This document shows positions 6,998-12,579 of a DNA stretch of 12,579 nucleotides, in pieces. Origin of the DNA: CAYXZR01 sp964470025 (GTDB lineage: Bacteria; Patescibacteriota; Patescibacteriia; Buchananbacterales; UBA6539). Under the pieces are notes generated by a model. It was not told the origin of the DNA and searched no databases. It saw only the letters and a list, made by a program, of their open reading frames with translations. Both the position numbers and the translations under genes were made by a program. Where the stretch lies: assembly GCA_964470025.1 (NCBI GenBank), contig CAYXZR010000025.1, forward strand, positions 1 to 12,579, written 5' to 3'. Each line of letters opens with the position of its first letter. Position 1 is the first letter of the stretch.

Positions 6998-9214
6998 ATG
7001 AGTTACATGAGACAGTTGATGTTGGGTGTGTATGGCTCTACCGCCATGCTGTTTTTTTTCATTGCTCCTACAAGTGCACTTACACAGGATGGAGTAAAGA
7101 ATGAGTATATTATCAAGACTCAAGAAAGTTTGGAGAAGATAGTAATAGATCAAAATATTTCACAAGATGATGTTATTGATACCTTGAAAAAATTACCAGG
7201 GGTAAAAGTCGTTGAAAAAAATCATTTGGTCGCGCTGTCAGCTTTCCCGACTGACAGTCAAATCAGTCAGCAGTATTATTTGGAAACAATCAATGCAAGA
7301 GATGCTTGGTCAGCGATCTTATTAGACAGACAGCAAAAAAAATATACTCGCACCTCAGTTATTGCAATATTAGATACTGGTGTAGATATCGATCACCCAG
7401 ATTTAAAGGATGTGATCTGGAGGAATTCGAAAGAAATTTTAGGGGATACTATTGATAACGATGGTAACGGGTATATTGATGACACTCGTGGATGGGACTT
7501 TGTTGCAAATGACAATGATCCTAATCCTAATGTAAGTGAGAATGTGAGTATCGAGAGTGCTCATCATGGAACTCTGGTTGCAGGAATCGCTAGCGCTTCT
7601 TCAAATAATGCTACAGGAATAGCAGGTATTGGATGGAATAGTAAGATAATGCCGTTGCGAGTTATTGATAGCTTTGGGCAAGGCTCCGTTTTCAATGTCA
7701 TAGAGGCGATTGATTACGCAATTGAGCAAAATGTAGACGTTATTAATATGAGCTTTATCTCAGCTCAATACAGTGAGTTATTATTTGACGCAATCAAGCG
7801 TGCATACGATGCAGGAATTGTAGTGGTCGCTGCTGCAGGTAATGCACCAAATGGTGGAGCTGCAGTAAACTTACAGTTAGAGCCACAATATCCTGTATGT
7901 TATGATGCATTCTCAAGCGGTAATGCAGTAATTGGTGTTGCATCGTTAGACGCTACGCGTCGACTTGCGGATTTTTCTAACTACGGATCTGGTTGCATTG
8001 ATATTGCAGCTCCAGGAGATAATGTATTTTCTACCCAAGTCTTTAGCGACGGGTATGAGGGATTTAAAGCACAGTATTCAGGGGGGTGGAGAGGTACCTC
8101 ATTATCCACTCCAATGGTAAGTGGTGTTGTAGCACTATTAAAGAGTATTAACCCAGCATTAACTCCTGACGATGTGCACTCAATTATTACAAAATCAGCC
8201 GCCGATATTTCAATAAACAACCCAAGCACTTTTAAGCAGATAGGTGCTGGTTTACTAGATGCTGGTGCAGCGGTGCGACGTGCAATTGAAGGTGATATTA
8301 GTCAAGAAGAGGGTTTGTATTTGGTCGCTGGGCTTGGTTCTGGATCATTTCCGCAAGTGCAGGTGCTTGGCCAGGATGGCGAGGTATTTAAGCAGTTTAG
8401 TGCATATAGCCCATCATTTACAGGGGATATACATGTAGCAGTTGGAGATGTAAATAATGATGGCAAAAAAGAAATTATTACCAGTCCGGGAAAAGGTGGC
8501 GGTCCACATGTTAGAATTTTTGATATAGAAGGTAATTTAATTTCTGAATTTTTTGCGTATGGTAGTGATTTCTATGGTGGTGTAAGTATTGCAGTTGGAG
8601 ATGTAAATAATGATGGCAAAAAAGAAATTATTACTGGAATGGGTCAAGGAGGTGGTCCACTAGTTAAAGTATTTACCTATAAAGGTGAGCTAATTTCTGA
8701 GTTTATGGCCTACAGTGAGCAGTTTAATGGAGGAGTAGAGGTTGCTACCGGTAACGTAAACAAATATAGTGGCGATGAAATTATCACTGGACCTGGAATT
8801 GGAGGTGGTCCACATGTGCGAGTATTTAATCAAAATGGACAAATAGTAAGTCAATTTTTTGCCTTTAATAAAGATGTCCCAGGTGGTCTAACGGTCGCAT
8901 CGGGCGACCTTACTGGGGATGGAGTTGATGAGATAGTGACTTCTATTAAAGATCAATCTGTTCCAGTAATTAGAGTTTTCAATCTTCGTGGGGATCAATA
9001 TGGATCGCTATACATCAATGATCGAAATCCTCAAATGGGAGTCTATTTATCAGTTCGCGATCTAACAGGCGATACCAAAGATGAAATTATAGTTGGTGCT
9101 GCAAAGGGAGCTCTACCGCTAATTGATATGTATACTCTTGACGGAGTTAAGCTTGATTCGGTAAGTGCACATCATAGTGATTATCGAGGAGGAGTTAGAG
9201 TTGATGTTTACTAA
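6998..9214 (+). CDS. Secreted S8 subtilase with propeptide and C-terminal beta-propeller repeats
   Basis: The 738-residue exported serine protease has a signal peptide (about 1-27, hydrophobic core LFFFIAPTSA), an I9-like propeptide (about 35-80) and a subtilisin domain (about 95-430). The catalytic triad is intact: Asp126 in VIAILDTGVDIDHPDL, His190 in HHGTLVAGIAS and Ser368 in GTSLSTPMVSG, with oxyanion Asn282 in AAAGNAP. A subtilase insert DNDGNGYIDD (153-162) may bind calcium. From about 440 to the end come six repeats of about 51 residues with GDVNNDGKKEIITG and GGGPHVRVF motifs, FG-GAP/VCBS-like. The final strand GGVRVDVY fits a circularly closed propeller. There is no membrane anchor or sorting signal, so release or non-covalent surface binding is expected. 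The start follows a weak AGG 9 bp upstream. The GtrA gene overlaps its last 11 bp. Confidence 0.95.
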   Translation: MSYMRQLMLGVYGSTAMLFFFIAPTSALTQDGVKNEYIIKTQESLEKIVIDQNISQDDVIDTLKKLPGVKVVEKNHLVALSAFPTDSQISQQYYLETINARDAWSAILLDRQQKKYTRTSVIAILDTGVDIDHPDLKDVIWRNSKEILGDTIDNDGNGYIDDTRGWDFVANDNDPNPNVSENVSIESAHHGTLVAGIASASSNNATGIAGIGWNSKIMPLRVIDSFGQGSVFNVIEAIDYAIEQNVDVINMSFISAQYSELLFDAIKRAYDAGIVVVAAAGNAPNGGAAVNLQLEPQYPVCYDAFSSGNAVIGVASLDATRRLADFSNYGSGCIDIAAPGDNVFSTQVFSDGYEGFKAQYSGGWRGTSLSTPMVSGVVALLKSINPALTPDDVHSIITKSAADISINNPSTFKQIGAGLLDAGAAVRRAIEGDISQEEGLYLVAGLGSGSFPQVQVLGQDGEVFKQFSAYSPSFTGDIHVAVGDVNNDGKKEIITSPGKGGGPHVRIFDIEGNLISEFFAYGSDFYGGVSIAVGDVNNDGKKEIITGMGQGGGPLVKVFTYKGELISEFMAYSEQFNGGVEVATGNVNKYSGDEIITGPGIGGGPHVRVFNQNGQIVSQFFAFNKDVPGGLTVASGDLTGDGVDEIVTSIKDQSVPVIRVFNLRGDQYGSLYINDRNPQMGVYLSVRDLTGDTKDEIIVGAAKGALPLIDMYTLDGVKLDSVSAHHSDYRGGVRVDVY
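8438..8481 (+). repeat. 44-bp perfect direct repeat, copy 1, inside the propeller coding region
   Basis: This stretch encodes the AVGDVNNDGKKEIIT part of a propeller repeat. It is identical at all 44 bases, including silent positions, to 8591-8634, while flanking DNA of the same repeats has diverged. Confidence 0.9.
8591..8634 (+). repeat. 44-bp perfect direct repeat, copy 2, inside the propeller coding region
   Basis: Identical to 8438-8481 and 153 bp (51 codons) downstream of it, exactly one protein repeat length. The equivalent segments in later repeats (around 8747, 8900 and 9053) are clearly different. Confidence 0.9.
9187..9192 (+). promoter_or_regulatory. Perfect Shine-Dalgarno that fixes the GtrA start
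   Basis: AGGAGG at 9187-9192 lies within the last codons of the subtilase gene, 11 bp before the ATG at 9204. It is the only full-consensus ribosome binding site seen in the window and decides in favour of 9204 over the in-frame GTG at 9165. Confidence 0.8.
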
Positions 9215-9644
9215 ATTATATCTCTCACTAAGAGAGAGGCTTCAAGACAGAAAAACAACTAAACAACTGGTGAAATTCTGCGTTGTTGGAGGCGGTGCGT
9301 CGCTAGTTAATGCTACGCTGTTGTTATTATTAGCTGAAGGGTTTGGCGTATGGTATCTTGCTGCCTCAGTTGTGGCATATATTATTTCAGCAGTATTCAA
9401 CTTTCTTATGAATAAGCGTTGGACATTTCGTAATAACCTTACTGGTATCCACATAGCGCACCAAGGAGTTAAATTTACAATTATTAGTATTATCGGACTG
9501 GGAGTGAATACCCTTGTGATTTATCTTGCAACTGAAAGAGTGGGGCTACATTATCTGGTATCTTGGGTAATTGCCACTGGTTTTGTTGCTGGATGGAATT
9601 TTATTTTCAATAGGAACTGGACTTTTAGGCACGGATCAAATTAG
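9204..9644 (+). CDS. GtrA-family membrane protein
   Basis: The 146-residue protein has four predicted membrane helices and belongs to the GtrA family, small proteins thought to help flip or position polyprenyl-phosphate sugars for cell-surface glycosylation. It shows the family's internal duplication: KFCVVGGGASLVNATLL leading to FNFLMNKRWTFR (65-76), then KFTIISIIGLGVNTLVIYL leading to WNFIFNRNWTFR (131-142). Start at ATG 9204 is supported by AGGAGG 11 bp upstream. The gene overlaps the subtilase stop by 11 bp in another frame, so the two are probably translationally coupled. A GT2 of the type that usually partners GtrA lies about 1.1 kb downstream, behind its own promoter. The family assignment is firm; the exact substrate is unknown. 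Confidence 0.94.
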   Translation: MFTKLYLSLRERLQDRKTTKQLVKFCVVGGGASLVNATLLLLLAEGFGVWYLAASVVAYIISAVFNFLMNKRWTFRNNLTGIHIAHQGVKFTIISIIGLGVNTLVIYLATERVGLHYLVSWVIATGFVAGWNFIFNRNWTFRHGSN

Positions 9645-9645
9645 G

Positions 9646-9674
9646 TTGAAAAAACAGTAAAAAGTAGCTATAAT
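9646..9674 (+). promoter_or_regulatory. Sigma70-like promoter for the downstream glycan operon
   Basis: TTGAAA (9646-9651), 17 bp, TATAAT (9669-9674) in the 57-bp gap after GtrA. The -10 box is perfect and the -35 matches five of six. The ATG at 9702 is 27 bp further on, predicting a leader of about 20 nt without a visible Shine-Dalgarno. It would drive the SDR, GT2, DUF2304 and following GT2 genes. Confidence 0.75.
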
Positions 9675-9701
9675 AAGACTATAAATACAAAATTTACCAT
9701 T

Positions 9702-10736
9702 ATGGCAGTACAACCAATTTTTGAGCGTCCAAATGTCATTGTTACTGGTGGGGCAGGCTTTATTGGCTCACATCTTTGTGATGAGCTTGTAAAGAAAAAT
9801 AAGGTCATCTGCATTGATAATTTTAGCTCAGGAGATCAGTCAAATATTGATCATTTGTTACAAAATCCAAACTTTGAGTTTATTCGACAAGATATCACTG
9901 AGCCAATTGACTTAAAGCAGTTTAGAGAATTAGAGCAATTCAAGATAGAGTTTCAAGGAATTCAGGAAATCTACCATCTAGCATGTCCGACGACACCAAA
10001 GCATTTTGAAAAAAACATCCAAGCAACAGTTGCTGCTAATTCAATCGGCATGCAAAATATTTTAAATCTCGCCGCTGAGTATAAGTCAAAGTTTCTATTA
10101 GCATCATCAGCTGTGGTATACGGACCACGTCACGACGATTCATCTTTTTATAAAGAAAGTGATAAGGGTGAGGTTGATCAGTTGAGTCCACGCGCCTGTT
10201 ATGATGAAGGTAAGCGATTTGCTGAGACAATGACAATGGCCTATAAAATTACTCATAATCTTGATGTAAAAATTGCTAGGATTTTCAGAACATACGGCTC
10301 TAGGATGAAGCTTCGAGAGGGGAGAATGTTGCCAGACTTTGTTTATAACGCTATTGAGGGTAATGATCTTACAATTTTTGGTGATAAGACATTTTCATCA
10401 TCATTTTGCCACGTGTCTGATATGGTGCAGGGTCTAGTTAAGTTGATGGAATCAGCAGAAAGTGGTCCGGTAAACTTTGGTAGCGATATAGAGTATAAGC
10501 TCGAAGATGTGGCGCGAACAGTTATCGACCTTGTAAGTTCGTCGTCTGAAATAAAGTACGAAAAATCCTTACTCTTCATGAGCCCGCTTGGTCTACCTGA
10601 TATCTCTAAGGCTAAAGAGTTGTTAACATGGTTTCCGGTTGTTCGACTTGAAGATGGACTGCAGGAAGCTATAGATTATTTCAAGGCATCAAAAACATAT
10701 ATTAAGCCAGGAACTACATCTGTAGAAATTGAGTAG
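9702..10736 (+). CDS. NAD-dependent nucleotide-sugar epimerase/dehydratase, UDP-glucuronate decarboxylase-like
   Basis: The 344-residue extended SDR enzyme should convert one nucleotide sugar to another for the local glycosyltransferases. The NAD-binding motif is TGGAGFIGSH (15-24), followed by CIDNFSSG (37-44), and the catalytic YxxxK is Tyr167/Lys171 in RACYDEGKRFAE. The YDEGKR block, HLACPTTPKHF (92-102), IARIFRTYGSRM (191-202), GRMLPDFV and SFCHVSD (234-240) are closest to UDP-glucuronate decarboxylases (UXS), which make UDP-xylose. However, the usual STSEVYG is here SSAVVYG (135-141), so the glutamate that UXS enzymes use in catalysis is Val138, and the FNTYGPRM arginine-site motif is FRTYGSRM. 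The true reaction may therefore be a different epimerisation or dehydration. It sits first in an operon and ends 1 bp before the next ATG. Confidence 0.88.
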   Translation: MAVQPIFERPNVIVTGGAGFIGSHLCDELVKKNKVICIDNFSSGDQSNIDHLLQNPNFEFIRQDITEPIDLKQFRELEQFKIEFQGIQEIYHLACPTTPKHFEKNIQATVAANSIGMQNILNLAAEYKSKFLLASSAVVYGPRHDDSSFYKESDKGEVDQLSPRACYDEGKRFAETMTMAYKITHNLDVKIARIFRTYGSRMKLREGRMLPDFVYNAIEGNDLTIFGDKTFSSSFCHVSDMVQGLVKLMESAESGPVNFGSDIEYKLEDVARTVIDLVSSSSEIKYEKSLLFMSPLGLPDISKAKELLTWFPVVRLEDGLQEAIDYFKASKTYIKPGTTSVEIE

Positions 10737-10737
10737 T

Positions 10738-11409
10738 ATGAAGGTTTGTGTCGTGATTGCTGCATATAACGAGTCAGCAATGATAGCTACTGTAGTGAAT
10801 GATGTAAAGCAGTACGTTGATAATGTGGTGGTAGTAGATGATGGGTCATCTGATAATACGCTCAATGTGGCGCAAAGTGCTGGCGCAACTGTTTTGCCAC
10901 TACCTATCAATCGAGGCCAGGGTGCAGCCTTAGATATCGGCATTCAATATGCTATTAGTGAGGGGTATGAGGTTATTGTCACATACGATGCTGATGGGCA
11001 GTTTTTAGCTAATCAAATACAGCGGGTTATAGATCCAGTGCTAGCCAAAGAGGTTGATGTGGTGCTTGGATCGCGATTTATAGGTGCTACAGATAATTTG
11101 TCACTAGTAAAAAAAAGTGTACTCAAGATAGCTATATTCATAACAAAGTTTTACGTTGGTTTAAATCTCACAGATGTACATAATGGCTTTAGAGCCTTCT
11201 CTGTTGTAGCTGCTAAAAAAATACATATAACACAAGATAGGATGGCTCACGCCTCAGAAATCCTTGAGCAAATTAGAAAACATCAATTAACATATAAAGA
11301 GGTTCCAGTAACCGTGCAGTATTCTGATTACTCAATTCAAAAAGGTCAAAAAGTCAGCGGGCTACTTAAAATTAGTTGGGACTTGCTCGTTTCTAGAATA
11401 ATTAAATAA
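10738..11409 (+). CDS. GT2 glycosyltransferase, DPM1/GtrB-like
   Basis: The 223-residue GT-A enzyme probably makes a polyprenyl-phosphate sugar from a nucleotide sugar at the cytoplasmic membrane face. Markers are VVIAAYNES (5-13), VVVDDGSSDNTL (31-42), NRGQGAALDIGI (58-69), the metal-binding DADGQ (84-88), VLGSRF (109-114) and the acceptor-side HNGFRAFS (148-155). It lacks the pair of C-terminal membrane helices found in larger GtrB proteins, and a three-span DUF2304 protein follows 2 bp later, suggesting that this partner anchors it (inference). I chose ATG 10738, 1 bp after the upstream stop, because residues from here match the family start; a TTG at 10729 would overlap the previous gene without benefit. 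Confidence 0.92.
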   Translation: MKVCVVIAAYNESAMIATVVNDVKQYVDNVVVVDDGSSDNTLNVAQSAGATVLPLPINRGQGAALDIGIQYAISEGYEVIVTYDADGQFLANQIQRVIDPVLAKEVDVVLGSRFIGATDNLSLVKKSVLKIAIFITKFYVGLNLTDVHNGFRAFSVVAAKKIHITQDRMAHASEILEQIRKHQLTYKEVPVTVQYSDYSIQKGQKVSGLLKISWDLLVSRIIK

Positions 11410-11411
11410 GT

Positions 11412-11756
11412 ATGATAATTCAAATAGTATTATTACTTTTTATTTTCTTTATACTTTCAAGGGTGTTTTTAAGATATAGAGAAAAAGACATTACTAGGCA
11501 AGAGTTTATCGTCTGGTTGGTTTTTTGGGTGCTAGTTGCAATTGCCGTTGCAGTGCCAAAACAGACAGACGGCGTAGCTCAATTTCTTGGGGTCTCTAGA
11601 GGAGCTGACTTACTAGTCTATATATCAATCATAGTATTATTTTTTTCATTATTTAAGATAAAGGTAAGTGTAGTGACATTAAGTAGAAATATCACCGCAC
11701 TATCAAAAAAGATCGCAGTTGATAATGCAAGAAAGCCACATGATGACAAGAGTTGA
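11412..11756 (+). CDS. DUF2304 small membrane protein
   Basis: The 114-residue protein has three predicted membrane helices (about 1-20, 32-50, 67-84) and a short, charged, probably helical tail. The segment FLGVSRGADLLVYISIIVLFF (58-78) is characteristic of DUF2304 proteins, which are commonly encoded next to DPM1-like GT2 enzymes in glycan loci, as here. A role as membrane partner or anchor of the preceding GT2 is a context-based inference. It begins 2 bp after that gene. The last 17 bp overlap the start of the following GT2. Confidence 0.88.
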   Translation: MIIQIVLLLFIFFILSRVFLRYREKDITRQEFIVWLVFWVLVAIAVAVPKQTDGVAQFLGVSRGADLLVYISIIVLFFSLFKIKVSVVTLSRNITALSKKIAVDNARKPHDDKS

Positions 11757-12579
11757 TAGAGTATTAATAGTAATTGTTGCCTATCAGGGAATTGAGTACC
11801 TTAAAGCATGTCTACCAACTCTTATGAATGTTGTTGACGGTCATGTTGAGTATGAGGTTTTGGTAGTAGACAATAAATCAACTGATGGCACTGCTGCGTA
11901 TATTAATAAGATGTATCCAGAAGTCATAGTGCATGAAATGGATGAAAATGTTGGTTTTGCTGCAGGTAATAACATTGGCTATCGGTACGCTAAAAAAAAT
12001 GGATTTGAATATATATACTTATTAAATCAGGATACTGAAGTAGAGAAAAATTTTTTAGACAAGGTACTTGATGTAATTAAAAGAGATACTACTATCGGTG
12101 CGGTACAGTCAAAGTTACTTTTATTCGATGACAAGACGTTGATTAATAGTATCGGCAATCAACTACATTACCTTGGTTACGGATTTGCTGGAGGGCATAA
12201 AACTAAGGATCGTCAACTGCCTGTAAGAGAAATAGCATATCCCTCTGGGGCTGCAGTGTTAATTCGAATTAGTGCACTGCCTGATGATCAGCTGTTTCAA
12301 AGTGAATTTTTTGCGTACCACGAAGATACTGATTTGGGGGTTAAGTTGTGGTTGTCGGGTCAACGAGTAGTATTGCAACCGAGTTCAGTTGTGTATCACA
12401 AATATACCTTCTCAGGCAACCCCCGTAAGTTTTATTGGATGGAGCGCAATAGATATGTATTGCTCTTGCAAAACTATAAAGTCCTAACGCTACTTTGCAT
12501 GTTACCAATGGGTATTGTAGTTGAAATCGGTTCTTTACTGATGTCATTTGTTTCTGGTTGGTGGAAACAGAAGATAAAA
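11740..12579 (+). CDS. GT2 rhamnosyltransferase-like glycosyltransferase, 3' end beyond the window
   Basis: An open frame of 280 codons runs from tandem ATG codons at 11740 and 11743 to the last base without a stop. It is a GT-A family 2 transferase of the rhamnosyltransferase group (WbbL/RfbF-like), adding a sugar to a growing lipid-linked chain. Visible motifs are RVLIVIVAYQGIEYLKACL near the start, VLVVDNKSTDGT, ENVGFAAGNNIGYRYA, LLNQDTEV (the DxD-type site), PSGAAVLIR, FFAYHEDTDLGVKLWLSG and VVYHKYTFS. The C-terminal part in view (NRYVLLLQNY, then hydrophobic residues) suggests membrane contact. It overlaps DUF2304 by 17 bp (14 bp if the second ATG is used), showing it is in the same operon. 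Rhamnose specificity is not provable from sequence. Confidence 0.93.
   Translation, partial: MMTRVDRVLIVIVAYQGIEYLKACLPTLMNVVDGHVEYEVLVVDNKSTDGTAAYINKMYPEVIVHEMDENVGFAAGNNIGYRYAKKNGFEYIYLLNQDTEVEKNFLDKVLDVIKRDTTIGAVQSKLLLFDDKTLINSIGNQLHYLGYGFAGGHKTKDRQLPVREIAYPSGAAVLIRISALPDDQLFQSEFFAYHEDTDLGVKLWLSGQRVVLQPSSVVYHKYTFSGNPRKFYWMERNRYVLLLQNYKVLTLLCMLPMGIVVEIGSLLMSFVSGWWKQKIK

Noticed and set aside
8438..8634. Direct repeats as a CRISPR array or mobile-element target duplication
   Set aside because: There are only two copies, they are in frame and one protein repeat apart, and no cas gene or transposase is nearby.
9165..9203. GTG start at 9165 for the GtrA gene
   Set aside because: The extra residues are an acidic stretch read from protease codons, and a perfect Shine-Dalgarno places the start at ATG 9204.
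10729..10737. TTG start at 10729 for the GT2 gene
   Set aside because: It overlaps the upstream stop and adds only three residues; the ATG at 10738 fits the family's usual beginning.
845..11756. Alternative genetic code with UGA as glycine
   Set aside because: UGA ends the first glycosyltransferase (845-847) and DUF2304 (11754-11756) at sensible positions, and no gene needs UGA read-through.
10738..11756. GT2 and DUF2304 as a broken larger GtrB gene
   Set aside because: Each has its own start and stop with a 2-bp gap, and DUF2304 is a recognised stand-alone family commonly found next to such GT2 genes.

Overview
The window is an AT-rich (roughly 35% GC by eye) bacterial surface-glycan locus cut off at both ends. 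Genes are packed almost without gaps: ATGA overlaps, 1-6 bp spacings, and one pair of convergent stop codons that touch. UGA is used as a normal stop (845-847, 11754-11756), so the code is not one of the recoded CPR codes. Few genes have a clear Shine-Dalgarno, and one promoter predicts a nearly leaderless mRNA. A secreted subtilase with repeats of the 'EIITG-GxGGGPHVRVF' type, together with GtrA and DUF2304 proteins, fits Patescibacteria (CPR) or a similar small-genome lineage. That placement is an inference from style and not a marker-based assignment.

Region 1 (2-4076, + strand) holds four tightly coupled genes: a GT4 glycosyltransferase whose 5' end lies outside the window, a class I SAM methyltransferase, an all-helical protein with repeated helical hairpins (probably an alpha/alpha toroid, function unknown), and a protein that appears to join an FMN nitroreductase domain to a diverged methyltransferase domain. 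The last two are the least familiar parts of the window and may form an unusual glycan-modifying cassette.

Region 2 (4077-6740, - strand) is an initiating and exporting pair: a WbaP/WcaJ-type polyprenyl-phosphate sugar-1-phosphate transferase and a Wzx-like flippase. It is driven by a textbook TTGACA-N17-TATAAT promoter only 9 bp from the start codon. The sugar transferase would load the first sugar on the lipid carrier, the cytoplasmic glycosyltransferases would extend it, and the flippase would move the product across the membrane.

Region 3 (6998-9644, + strand) encodes a secreted S8 subtilase with a propeptide and a C-terminal six-repeat beta-propeller, overlapped by a GtrA-family membrane protein. 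Region 4 (9702-12579, + strand) starts from a good sigma70-like promoter. It encodes a UDP-glucuronate decarboxylase-like SDR enzyme with an altered active-site motif, a DPM1-like GT2, a DUF2304 membrane protein, and a rhamnosyltransferase-like GT2 that runs off the right edge.

No Wzy polymerase, ABC exporter, chain-length regulator, rRNA, tRNA, CRISPR array or insertion sequence is visible. The polymerase and ligase steps, if they exist, must be encoded elsewhere.
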